Source: Auanema rhodensis
Taxonomy: Eukaryota; Nematoda; Chromadorea; Rhabditida; Rhabditidae
Reading direction: 5' to 3'
DNA length: 64,000 bases
NCBI GenBank assembly: GCA_964057225.1
Contig: CAXKVF010000082.1
Span: forward strand, 309,411-373,410
Below are positions 11,201 to 25,000 of this stretch, piece by piece (within the stretch, counting starts at the first letter, position 1; each line of letters starts with the position of its first letter). The notes under the pieces are model-generated. The model was not told the DNA's origin, ran no database searches, and worked only from the letters and a program-made list of their open reading frames with translations. The position numbers and the translations under genes were made by a program.

Positions 11201-14200
11201 ATATGGACATGGGGAATCTAATTTTGAAAACCGCATCTCTTTATCTTTCACGTGAAGCGAGTTACATACCAAGTGCACATCACGTGTACATTTAATTAGC
11301 ATAAATTAAAGTTCACGTAAATTTCAAAGTCATGGTTACCATGAAGCAATATCAATAAAAATTTGTTTTTAGACTAATATGGACATGGGGAATCTAATTT
11401 TGAAAACCGCATCTCTTTATCTTTCACGTGAAGCGAGTTACATACCAAGTGCGCATCACGTGTACATTTAATTAGCATAAATTAAAGTTCACGTAAATTT
11501 CAAAGTCATGGTTACCATGAAGCAATATCAATAAAAATTTGTTTTTAGACTAATATGGACATGGGGAATCTAATTTTGAAAACCGCATCTCTTTATCTTT
11601 CACGTGAAGCGAGTTACATACCAAGTGCGCATCACGTGTACATTTAATTAGCATAAATTAAAGTTCACGTAAATTTCAAAGTCATGGTTACCATGAAGCA
11701 ATATCAATAAAAATTTGTTTTTAGACTAATATGGACATGGGGAATCTAATTTTGAAAACCGCATCTCTTTATCTTTCACGTGAAGCGAGTTACATACCAA
11801 GTGCGCATCACGTGTACATTTAATTAGCATAAATTAAAGTTCACGTAAATTTCAAAGTCATGGTTACCATGAACCAATATCAATAAAAATTTGTTTTTAG
11901 ACTAATATGGACATGGGGAATCTAATTTTGAAAACCGCATCTCTTTATCTTTCACGAGAAGCGAGTTACATACCAAGTGCACATCACGTGTACATTTAAT
12001 TAGCATAAATTAAAGTTCACGTAAAATTCAAAGTCATGGTTACCATGCACCAATATCAATAAAAATTTGTTTTTAGACTAATATGGACATGGGGAATCTA
12101 ATTTTGAAAACCGCATCTCTTTATCTTTCACGTGAAGCGAGTTACATACCAAGTGCACATCACGTGTACATTTAATTAGCATAAATTAAAGTTCACGTAA
12201 ATTTCAAAGTCATGGTTACCATGAAGCAATATCAATAAAAATTTGTTTTTAGACTAATATGGACATGGGGAATCTAATTTTGAAAACCGCATCTCTTTAT
12301 CTTTCACGTGAAGCGAGTTACATACCAAGTGCGCATCACGTGTACATTTAATTAGCATAAATTAAAGTTCACGTAAATTTCAAAGTCATGGTTACCATGA
12401 ACCAATATCAATAAAAATTTGTTTTGAGACTAATATGGACATGGGGAATCTAATTTTGAAAACCGCATCTCTTTATCTTTCACGAGAAGCGAGTTACATA
12501 CCAAGTGCACATCACGTGTACATTTAATTAGCATAAATTAAAGTTCACGTAAAATTCAAAGTCATGGTTACCATGCACCAATATCAATAAAAATTTGTTG
12601 TTAGACTAATATGGACATGGGGAATCTAATTTTGAAAACCGCATCTCTTTATCTTTCACGTGAAGCGAGTTACATACCAAGTGCACATCACGTGTACATT
12701 TAATTAGCATAAATTAAAGTTCACGTAAATTTCAAAGTCATGGTTACCATGAACCAATATCAATAAAAATTTGTTTTTAGACTAATATGGACATGGGGAA
12801 TCTAATTTTGAAAACCGCATCTCTTTATCTTTCACGAGAAGCGAGTTACATACCAAGTGCACATCACGTGTACATTTAATTAGCATAAATTAAAGTTCAC
12901 GTAAAATTCAAAGTCATGGTTACCATGCACCAATATCAATAAAAATTTGTTTTTAGACTAATATGGACATGGGGAATCTAATTTTGAAAACCGCATCTCT
13001 TTATCTTTCACGTGAAGCGAGTTACATACCAAGTGCACATCACGTGTACATTTAATTAGCATAAATTAAAGTTCACGTAAATTTCAAAGTCATGGTTACC
13101 ATGAAGCAATATCAATAAAAATTTGTTTTTAGACTAATATGGACATGGGGAATCTAATTTTGAAAACCGCATCTCTTTATCTTTCACGTGAAGCGAGTTA
13201 CATACCAAGTGCACATCACGTGTACATTTAATTAGCATAAATTAAAGTTCACGTAAATTTCAAAGTCATGGTTACCATTAACCAATATCAATAAAAATTT
13301 GTTTTTAGACTAATATGGACATGGGGAATATAATTTTGAAAACCGCATCTCTTTATCTTTCACGTGAAGCGAGTTACATACCAAGTGCACATCACGTGTA
13401 CATTTAATTAGCATAAATTAAAGTTCACGTAAATTTCAAAGTCATGGTTACCATGAAGCAATATCAATAAAAATTTGTTTTTAGACTAATATGGACATGG
13501 GGAATCTAATTTTGAAAACCGCATCTCTTTATCTTTCACGTGAAGCGAGTTACATACCAAGTGCACATCACGTGTACATTTAATTAGCATAAATTAAAGT
13601 TCACGTAAATTTCAAAGTCATGGTTACCATGAACCAATATCAATAAAAATTTGTTTTTAGACTAATATGGACATGGGGAATCTAATTTTGAAAACCGCAT
13701 CTCTTTATCTTTCACGTGAAGCGAGTTACATACCAAGTGCACATCACGTGTACATTTAATTAGCATAAATTAAAGTTCACGTAAAATTCAAAGTCATGGT
13801 TACCATGCACCAATATCAATAAAAATTTGTTTTTAGACTAATATGGACATGGGGAATCTAATTTTGAAAACCGCATCTCTTTATCTTTCACGTGAAGCGA
13901 GTTACATACCAAGTGCACATCACGTGTACATTTAATTAGCATAAATTAAAGTTCACGTAAATTTCAAAGTCATGGTTACCATGAACCAATATCAATAAAA
14001 ATTTGTTTTTAGACTAATATGAACATGGGGAATCTAATTTTGGAAACCGCATCTCTTTATCTTTCACGTGAAGCGAGTTACATACCAAGTGCACATCACG
14101 TGTACATTTAATTAGCATAAATTAAAGTTCACGTAAATTTCAAAGTCATGGTTACCATGAACCAATATCAATAAAAATTTGTTTTTAGACTAATATGGAC

Positions 14201-14960
14201 ATGGGGAATCTAATTTTGAAAACCGCATCTCTTTATCTTTCACGAGAAGCGAGTTACATACCAAGTGCACATCACGTGTACATTTAATTAGCATAAATTA
14301 AAGTTCACGTAAAATTCAAAGTCATGGTTACCATGCACCAATATCAATAAAAATTTGTTTTTAGACTAATATGGACATGGGGAATCTAATTTTGAAAACC
14401 GCATCTCTTTATCTTTCACGTGAAGCGAGTTACATACCAAGTGCACATCTCGTGTACATTTAATTAGCATAAATTAAAGTTCACGTAAATTTCAAAGTCA
14501 TGGTTACCATGCACCAATATCAATAAAAATTTGTTTTTAGACTAATATGGACATGGGGAATCTAATTTTGGAAACCGCATCTCTTTATCTTTCACGTGAA
14601 GCGAGTTACATACCAAGTGCACATCACGTGTACATTTAATTAGCATAAATTAAAGTTCACGTAAATTTCAAAGTCATGGTTACCATGAACCAATATCAAT
14701 AAAAATTTGTTTTTAGACTAATATGAACATGGGGAATCTAATTTTGGAAACCGCATCTCTTTATCTTTCACGTGAAGCGAGTTACATACCAAGTGCACAT
14801 CACGTGTACATTTAATTAGCATAAATTAAAGTTCACGTAAATTTCAAAGTCATGGTTACCATGAACCAATATCAATAAAAATTTGTTTTTAGACTAATAT
14901 GGACATGGGGAATCTAATTTTGAAAACCGCATCTCTTTATCTTTCACGTGAAGCGAGTTA

Positions 14961-17072
14961 CATACCAAGTGCACATCACGTGTACATTTAATTAGCATAA
15001 ATTAAAGTTCACGTAAATTTCAAAGTCATGGTTACCATGAAGCAATATCAATAAAAATTTGTTTTTAGACTAATATGGACATGGGGAATCTAATTTTGAA
15101 AACCGAATCTCTTTATCTTTCACGTGAAGCGAGTTACATACCAAGTGCACATCACGTGTACATTTAATTAGCATAAATTAAAGTTCACGTAAATTTCAAA
15201 GTCATGGTTACCATTAACCAATATCAATAAAAATTTGTTTTTAGACTAATATGGACATGGGGAATATAATTTTGAAAACCGCATCTCTTTATCTTTCACG
15301 TGAAGCGAGTTACATACCAAGTGCGCATCACGTGTACATTTAATTAGCATAAATTAAAGTTCACGTAAATTTCAAAGTCATGGTTACCATGAACCAATAT
15401 CAATAAAAATTTGTTTTTAGACTAATATGGACATGGGGAATCTAATTTTGAAAACCGCATCTCTTTATCTTTCACGTGAAGCGAGTTACATACCAAGTGC
15501 ACATCACGTGTACATTTAATTAGCATAAATTAAAGTTCACGTAAATTTCAAAGTCATGGTTACCATGAACCAATATCAATAAAAATTTGTTTTTAGACTA
15601 ATATGGACATGGGGAATCTAATTTTGAAAACCGCATCTCTTTATCTTTCACGTGAAGCGAGTTACATACCAAGTGCACATCACGTGTACATTTAATTAGC
15701 ATAAATTAAAGTTCACGTAAAATTCAAAGTCATGGTTACCATGCACCAATATCAATAAAAATTTGTTTTTAGACTAATATGGACATGGGGAATCTAATTT
15801 TGAAAACCGCATCTCTTTATCTTTCACGTGAAGCGAGTTACATACCAAGTGCACATCACGTGTACATTTAATTAGCATAAATTAAAGTTCACGTAAATTT
15901 CAAAGTCATGGTTACCATGAACCAATATCAATAAAAATTTGTTTTTAGACTAATATGGACATGGGGAATCTAATTTTGAAAACCGCATCTCTTTATCTTT
16001 CACGTGAAGCGAGTTACATACCAAGTGCACATCACGTGTACATTTAATTAGCATAAATTAAAGTTCACGTAAATTTCAAAGTCATGGTTACCATGAAGCA
16101 ATATCAATAAAAATTTGTTTTTAGACTAATATGGACATGGGGAATCTAATTTTGAAAACCGAATCTCTTTATCTTTCACGTGAAGCGAGTTACATACCAA
16201 GTGCACATCACGTGTACATTTAATTAGCATAAATTAAAGTTCACGTAAATTTCAAAGTCATGGTTACCATTAACCAATATCAATAAAAATTTGTTTTTAG
16301 ACTAATATGGACATGGGGAATATAATTTTGAAAACCGCATCTCTTTATCTTTCACGTGAAGCGAGTTACATACCAAGTGCGCATCACGTGTACATTTAAT
16401 TAGCATAAATTAAAGTTCACGTAAATTTCAAAGTCATGGTTACCATGAACCAATATCAATAAAAATTTGTTTTTAGACTAATATGGACATGGGGAATCTA
16501 ATTTTGAAAACCGCATCTCTTTATCTTTCACGTGAAGCGAGTTACATACCAAGTGCACATCACGTGTACATTTAATTAGCATAAATTAAAGTTCACGTAA
16601 ATTTCAAAGTCATGGTTACCATGAACCAATATCAATAAAAATTTGTTTTTAGACTAATATGGACATGGGGAATCTAATTTTGAAAACCGCATCTCTTTAT
16701 CTTTCACGTGAAGCGAGTTACATACCAAGTGCACATCACGTGTACATTTAATTAGCATAAATTAAAGTTCACGTAAAATTCAAAGTCATGGTTACCATGC
16801 ACCAATATCAATAAAAATTTGTTTTTAGACTAATATGGACATGGGGAATCTAATTTTGAAAACCGCATCTCTTTATCTTTCACGTGAAGCGAGTTACATA
16901 CCAAGTGCACATCACGTGTACATTTAATTAGCATAAATTAAAGTTCACGTAAATTTCAAAGTCATGGTTACCATGAACCAATATCAATAAAAATTTGTTT
17001 TTAGACTAATATGGACATGGGGAATCTAATTTTGAAAACCGCATCTCTTTATCTTTCACGTGAAGCGAGTTA
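14961..17072 (+). repeat. Six-monomer HOR (1,056 bp) in two tandem copies
   Basis: Both copies (14961-16016 and 16017-17072) read G(146a), T(130a), N(13g), N, P, N. The rare 146a, the T type and 13g fall in the same slots in each. I see no difference between the copies at the diagnostic sites, so the duplication looks recent. The G(146a)-T pair also occurs once at 28337-28688 in block B, which is probably the older module. Confidence 0.8.
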
Positions 17073-18128
17073 CATACCAAGTGCACATCACGTGTACATT
17101 TAATTAGCATAAATTAAAGTTCACGTAAATTTCAAAGTCATGGTTACCATGAAGCAATATCAATAAAAATTTGTTTTTAGACTAATATGGACATGGGGAA
17201 TCTAATTTTGAAAACCGCATCTCTTTATCTTTCACGTGAAGCGAGTTACATACCAAGTGCGCATCACGTGTACATTTAATTAGCATAAATTAAAGTTCAC
17301 GTAAATTTCAAAGTCATGGTTACCATGAACCAATATCAATAAAAATTTGTTTTTAGACTAATATGGACATGGGGAATCTAATTTTGAAAACCGCATCTCT
17401 TTATCTTTCACGAGAAGCGAGTTACATACCAAGTGCACATCACGTGTACATTTAATTAGCATAAATTAAAGTTCACGTAAAATTCAAAGTCATGGTTACC
17501 ATGCACCAATATCAATAAAAATTTGTTTTTAGACTAATATGGACATGGGGAATCTAATTTTGAAAACCGCATCTCTTTATCTTTCACGTGAAGCGAGTTA
17601 CATACCAAGTGCACATCACGTGTACATTTAATTAGCATAAATTAAAGTTCACGTAAATTTCAAAGTCATGGTTACCATGAACCAATATCAATAAAAATTT
17701 GTTTTTAGACTAATATGGACATGGGGAATCTAATTTTGAAAACCGCATCTCTTTATCTTTCACGTGAAGCGAGTTACATACCAAGTGCACATCACGTGTA
17801 CATTTAATTAGCATAAATTAAAGTTCACGTAAATTTCAAAGTCATGGTTACCATGAACCAATATCAATAAAAATTTGTTTTTAGACTAATATGGACATGG
17901 GGAATCTAATTTTGAAAACCGCATCTCTTTATCTTTCACGTGAAGCGAGTTACATACCAAGTGCACATCACGTGTACATTTAATTAGCATAAATTAAAGT
18001 TCACGTAAATTTCAAAGTCATGGTTACCATGAACCAATATCAATAAAAATTTGTTTTTAGACTAATATGGACATGGGGAATCTAATTTTGAAAACCGCAT
18101 CTCTTTATCTTTCACGTGAAGCGAGTTA

Positions 18129-18304
18129 CATACCAAGTGCACATCACGTGTACATTTAATTAGCATAAATTAAAGTTCACGTAAATTTCAAAGTCATTGT
18201 TACCATGAAGCAATATCAAAAAAAATTTGTTTTTAGACTAATATGGACATGGGGAATCTAATTTTGAAAACCGCATCTCTTTATCTTTCACGTGAAGCGA
18301 GTTA
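18129..18304 (+). repeat. Marker monomer with 70t and 92a, copy 1
   Basis: A G-type monomer with 'cattgttacc' and 'atcaaaaaaaa' in place of 'catggttacc' and 'atcaataaaa'. The 70t change breaks the CATGGT-T-ACCATG dyad. The same pair of changes occurs in only two other monomers, at 21825 and 34497. It ends a run N(13g,165a), P, N, N, N that starts at 17249 and is repeated from 20945, a 3,696-bp (21-monomer) displacement. Confidence 0.8.
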
Positions 18305-20944
18305 CATACCAAGTGCACATCACGTGTACATTTAATTAGCATAAATTAAAGTTCACGTAAATTTCAAAGTCATGGTTACCATGAACCAATATCAATAAAA
18401 ATTTGTTTTTAGACTAATATGAACATGGGGAATCTAATTTTGGAAACCGCATCTCTTTATCTTTCACGTGAAGCGAGTTACATACCAAGTGCACATCACG
18501 TGTACATTTAATTAGCATAAATTAAAGTTCACGTAAATTTCAAAGTCATGGTTACCATGAACCAATATCAATAAAAATTTGTTTTTAGACTAATATGGAC
18601 ATGGGGAATCTAATTTTGAAAACCGCATCTCTTTATCTTTCACGTGAAGCGAGTTACATACCAAGTGCACATCACGTGTACATTTAATTAGCATAAATTA
18701 AAGTTCACGTAAATTTCAAAGTCATGGTTACCATGAAGCAATATCAATAAAAATTTGTTTTTAGACTAATATGGACATGGGGAATCTAATTTTGAAAACC
18801 GCATCTCTTTATCTTTCACGTGAAGCGAGTTACATACCAAGTGCACATCACGTGTACATTTAATTAGCATAAATTAAAGTTCACGTAAATTTCAAAGTCA
18901 TGGTTACCATGAACCAATATCAATAAAAATTTGTTTTTAGACTAATATGAACATGGGGAATCTAATTTTGGAAACCGCATCTCTTTATCTTTCACGTGAA
19001 GCGAGTTACATACCAAGTGCGCATCACGTGTACATTTAATTAGCATAAATTAAAGTTCACGTAAATTTCAAAGTCATGGTTACCATGAACCAATATCAAT
19101 AAAAATTTGTTTTTAGACTAATATGGACATGGGGAATCTAATTTTGAAAACCGCATCTCTTTATCTTTCACGTGAAGCGAGTTACATACCAAGTGCACAT
19201 CACGTGTACATTTAATTAGCATAAATTAAAGTTCACGTAAATTTCAAAGTCATGGTTACCATGAACCAATATCAATACAAATTTGTTTTTAGACTAATAT
19301 GAACATGGGGAATCTAATTTTGGAAACCGCATCTCTTTATCTTTCACGTGAAGCGAGTTACATACCAAGTGCACATCACGTGTACATTTAATTAGCATAA
19401 ATTAAAGTTCACGTAAATTTCAAAGTCATGGTTACCATGAAGCAATATCAATAAAAATTTGTTTTTAGACTAATATGGACATGGGGAATCTAATTTTGAA
19501 AACCGCATCTCTTTATCTTTCACGTGAAGCGAGTTACATACCAAGTGCACATCACGTGTACATTTAATTAGCATAAATTAAAGTTCACGTAAATTTCAAA
19601 GTCATGGTTACCATGAACCAATATCAATAAAAATTTGTTTTTAGACTAATATGGACATGGGGAATCTAATTTTGAAAACCGCATCTCTTTATCTTTCACG
19701 TGAAGCGAGTTACATACCAAGTGCACATCACGTGTACATTTAATTAGCATAAATTAAAGTTCACGTAAATTTCAAAGTCATGGTTACCATGAAGCAATAT
19801 CAATAAAAATTTGTTTTTAGACTAATATGGACATGGGGAATCTAATTTTGAAAACCGCATCTCTTTATCTTTCACGTGAAGCGAGTTACATACCAAGTGC
19901 GCATCACGTGTACATTTAATTAGCATAAATTAAAGTTCACGTAAATTTCAAAGTCATGGTTACCATGAACCAATATCAATAAAAATTTGTTTTTAGACTA
20001 ATATGGACATGGGGAATCTAATTTTGAAAACCGCATCTCTTTATCTTTCACGAGAAGCGAGTTACATACCAAGTGCACATCACGTGTACATTTAATTAGC
20101 ATAAATTAAAGTTCACGTAAATTTCAAAGTCATGGTTACCATGCACCAATATCAATAAAAATTTGTTTTTAGACTAATATGGACATGGGGAATCTAATTT
20201 TGAAAACCGCATCTCTTTATCTTTCACGTGAAGCGAGTTACATACCAAGTGCACATCACGTGTACATTTAATTAGCATAAATTAAAGTTCACGTAAATTT
20301 CAAAGTCATGGTTACCATGAACCAATATCAATAAAAATTTGTTTTTAGACTAATATGGACATGGGGAATCTAATTTTGAAAACCGCATCTCTTTATCTTT
20401 CACGTGAAGCGAGTTACATACCAAGTGCACATCACGTGTACATTTAATTAGCATAAATTAAAGTTCACGTAAATTTCAAAGTCATGGTTACCATGAAGCA
20501 ATATCAATAAAAATTTGTTTTTAGACTAATATGGACATGGGGAATCTAATTTTGAAAACCGCATCTCTTTATCTTTCACGTGAAGCGAGTTACATACCAA
20601 GTGCGCATCACGTGTACATTTAATTAGCATAAATTAAAGTTCACGTAAATTTCAAAGTCATGGTTACCATGAACCAATATCAATAAAAATTTGTTTTGAG
20701 ACTAATATGGACATGGGGAATCTAATTTTGAAAACCGCATCTCTTTATCTTTCACGTGAAGCGAGTTACATACCAAGTGCACATCACGTGTACATTTAAT
20801 TAGCATAAATTAAAGTTCACGTAAATTTCAAAGTCATGGTTACCATGAAGCAATATCAATAAAAATTTGTTTTTAGACTAATATGGACATGGGGAATCTA
20901 ATTTTGAAAACCGCATCTCTTTATCTTTCACGTGAAGCGAGTTA

Positions 20945-22000
20945 CATACCAAGTGCGCATCACGTGTACATTTAATTAGCATAAATTAAAGTTCACGTAA
21001 ATTTCAAAGTCATGGTTACCATGAACCAATATCAATAAAAATTTGTTTTTAGACTAATATGGACATGGGGAATCTAATTTTGAAAACCGCATCTCTTTAT
21101 CTTTCACGAGAAGCGAGTTACATACCAAGTGCACATCACGTGTACATTTAATTAGCATAAATTAAAGTTCACGTAAAATTCAAAGTCATGGTTACCATGC
21201 ACCAATATCAATAAAAATTTGTTTTTAGACTAATATGGACATGGGGAATCTAATTTTGAAAACCGCATCTCTTTATCTTTCACGTGAAGCGAGTTACATA
21301 CCAAGTGCACATCACGTGTACATTTAATTAGCATAAATTAAAGTTCACGTAAATTTCAAAGTCATGGTTACCATGAACCAATATCAATAAAAATTTGTTT
21401 TTAGACTAATATGGACATGGGGAATCTAATTTTGAAAACCGCATCTCTTTATCTTTCACGTGAAGCGAGTTACATACCAAGTGCACATCACGTGTACATT
21501 TAATTAGCATAAATTAAAGTTCACGTAAATTTCAAAGTCATGGTTACCATGAACCAATATCAATAAAAATTTGTTTTTAGACTAATATGGACATGGGGAA
21601 TCTAATTTTGAAAACCGCATCTCTTTATCTTTCACGTGAAGCGAGTTACATACCAAGTGCACATCACGTGTACATTTAATTAGCATAAATTAAAGTTCAC
21701 GTAAATTTCAAAGTCATGGTTACCATGAACCAATATCAATAAAAATTTGTTTTTAGACTAATATGGACATGGGGAATCTAATTTTGAAAACCGCATCTCT
21801 TTATCTTTCACGTGAAGCGAGTTACATACCAAGTGCACATCACGTGTACATTTAATTAGCATAAATTAAAGTTCACGTAAATTTCAAAGTCATTGTTACC
21901 ATGAAGCAATATCAAAAAAAATTTGTTTTTAGACTAATATGGACATGGGGAATCTAATTTTAAAAACCGCATCTCTTTATCTTTCACGTGAAGCGAGTTA
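20945..22000 (+). repeat. Repeat of the six-monomer segment at 17249-18304
   Basis: The order N(13g,165a), P, N, N, N, marker G(70t,92a) is the same as at 17249-18304, 21 monomers earlier. In this copy the marker monomer also carries 138a and leads directly into the P(19t,154c) module, whereas copy 1 leads into N(118a/139g). The copy junction therefore lies within or just after the marker monomer. Confidence 0.72.
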
Positions 22001-25000
22001 CATACCAAGTGCACATCATGTGTACATTTAATTAGCATAAATTAAAGTTCACGTAAAATTCAAAGTCATGGTTACCATGCACCAATATCAATAAAAATTT
22101 GTTTTTAGACTAATATGGACATGGGGAATCTAATTTTGAAAACCGCATCTCTTCATCTTTCACGTGAAGCGAGTTACATACCAAGTGCACATCACGTGTA
22201 CATTTAATTAGCATAAATTAAAGTTCACGTAAATTTCAAAGTCATGGTTACCATGAAGCAATATCAATAAAAATTTGTTTTTAGACTAATATGGACATGG
22301 GGAATCTAATTTTGAAAACCGCATCTCTTTATCTTTCACGTGAAGCGAGTTACATACCAAGTGCACATCACGTGTACATTTAATTAGCATAAATTAAAGT
22401 TCACGTAAATTTCAAAGTCATGGTTACCATGAACCAATATCAATAAAAATTTGTTTTTAGACTAATATGGACATGGGGAATCTAATTTTGAAAACCGCAT
22501 CTCTTTATCTTTCACGTGAAGCGAGTTACATACCAAGTGCACATCACGTGTACATTTAATTAGCATAAATTAAAGTTCACGTAAATTTCAAAGTCATGGT
22601 TACCATGAAGCAATATCAATAAAAATTTGTTTTTAGACTAATATGGACATGGGGAATCTAATTTTGAAAACCGCATCTCTTTATCTTTCACGTGAAGCGA
22701 GTTACATACCAAGTGCACATCACGTGTACATTTAATTAGCATAAATTAAAGTTCACGTAAATTTCAAAGTCATGGTTACCATGAACCAATATCAATAAAA
22801 ATTTGTTTTTAGACTAATATGAACATGGGGAATCTAATTTTGGAAACCGCATCTCTTTATCTTTCACGTGAAGCGAGTTACATACCAAGTGCACATCACG
22901 TGTACATTTAATTAGCATAAATTAAAGTTCACGTAAATTTCAAAGTCATGGTTACCATGAACCAATATCAATAAAAATTTGTTTTTAGACTAATATGGAC
23001 ATGGGGAATCTAATTTTGAAAACCGCATCTCTTTATCTTTCACGTGAAGCGAGTTACATACCAAGTGCACATCACGTGTACATTTAATTAGCATAAATTA
23101 AAGTTCACGTAAATTTCAAAGTCATGGTTACCATGAAGCAATATCAATAAAAATTTGTTTTTAGACTAATATGGACATGGGGAATCTAATTTTGAAAACC
23201 GCATCTCTTTATCTTTCACGTGAAGCGAGTTACATACCAAGTGCACATCACGTGTACATTTAATTAGCATAAATTAAAGTTCACGTAAATTTCAAAGTCA
23301 TGGTTACCATGAACCAATATCAATAAAAATTTGTTTTTAGACTAATATGAACATGGGGAATCTAATTTTGGAAACCGCATCTCTTTATCTTTCACGTGAA
23401 GCGAGTTACATACCAAGTGCACATCACGTGTACATTTAATTAGCATAAATTAAAGTTCACGTAAATTTCAAAGTCATGGTTACCATGAAGCAATATCAAT
23501 AAAAATTTGTTTTTAGACTAATATGGACATGGGGAATCTAATTTTGAAAACCGCATCTCTTTATCTTTCACGTGAAGCGAGTTACATACCAAGTGCACAT
23601 CACGTGTACATTTAATTAGCATAAATTAAAGTTCACGTAAATTTCAAAGTCATGGTTACCATGAACCAATATCAATAAAAATTTGTTTTTAGACTAATAT
23701 GGACATGGGGAATCTAATTTTGAAAACCGCATCTCTTTATCTTTCACGTGAAGCGAGTTACATACCAAGTGCACATCACGTGTACATTTAATTAGCATAA
23801 ATTAAAGTTCACGTAAATTTCAAAGTCATGGTTACCATGAAGCAATATCAATAAAAATTTGTTTTTAGACTAATATGGACATGGGGAATCTAATTTTGAA
23901 AACCGCATCTCTTTATCTTTCACGTGAAGCGAGTTACATACCAAGTGCGCATCACGTGTACATTTAATTAGCATAAATTAAAGTTCACGTAAATTTCAAA
24001 GTCATGGTTACCATGAACCAATATCAATAAAAATTTGTTTTTAGACTAATATGGACATGGGGAATCTAATTTTGAAAACCGCATCTCTTTATCTTTCACG
24101 AGAAGCGAGTTACATACCAAGTGCACATCACGTGTACATTTAATTAGCATAAATTAAAGTTCACGTAAAATTCAAAGTCATGGTTACCATGCACCAATAT
24201 CAATAAAAATTTGTTTTTAGACTAATATGGACATGGGGAATCTAATTTTGAAAACCGCATCTCTTTATCTTTCACGTGAAGCGAGTTACATACCAAGTGC
24301 ACATCACGTGTACATTTAATTAGCATAAATTAAAGTTCACGTAAATTTCAAAGTCATGGTTACCATGAACCAATATCAATAAAAATTTGTTTTTAGACTA
24401 ATATGGACATGGGGAATCTAATTTTGAAAACCGCATCTCTTTATCTTTCACGTGAAGCGAGTTACATACCAAGTGCACATCACGTGTACATTTAATTAGC
24501 ATAAATTAAAGTTCACGTAAATTTCAAAGTCATGGTTACCATGAACCAATATCAATAAAAATTTGTTTTTAGACTAATATGGACATGGGGAATCTAATTT
24601 TGAAAACCGCATCTCTTTATCTTTCACGTGAAGCGAGTTACATACCAAGTGCACATCACGTGTACATTTAATTAGCATAAATTAAAGTTCACGTAAATTT
24701 CAAAGTCATGGTTACCATGAACCAATATCAATAAAAATTTGTTTTTAGACTAATATGGACATGGGGAATCTAATTTTGAAAACCGCATCTCTTTATCTTT
24801 CACGTGAAGCGAGTTACATACCAAGTGCACATCACGTGTACATTTAATTAGCATAAATTAAAGTTCACGTAAATTTCAAAGTCATGGTTACCATGAAGCA
24901 ATATCAATAAAAATTTGTTTTTAGACTAATATGGACATGGGGAATCTAATTTTGAAAACCGCATCTCTTTATCTTTCACGTGAAGCGAGTTACATACCAA

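Larger units (their letters stand above)
9329..21824 (+). repeat. Long repeat block A (about 12.5 kb, 71 monomers)
   Basis: It begins with a 138a G monomer, then P(19t,154c), G, N, G, N(118a/139g), N, G, N(118a/139g), G, N, G. These 12 monomers match in order those starting at 21825; the block at 34673 has the same order with N in place of G at the first monomer and 106g at the eleventh. From 12145 it continues G, N(13g,106g,165a), P, N(165a), P, G, T, G, N, P, N(118a/139g), N(165a), P, C(18t,139g), N(118a/139g), again matched in the other blocks with small losses. The second half (14961-21824) holds a tandem 6-mer and rearranged copies of the same modules. Boundaries are approximate. Confidence 0.72.
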
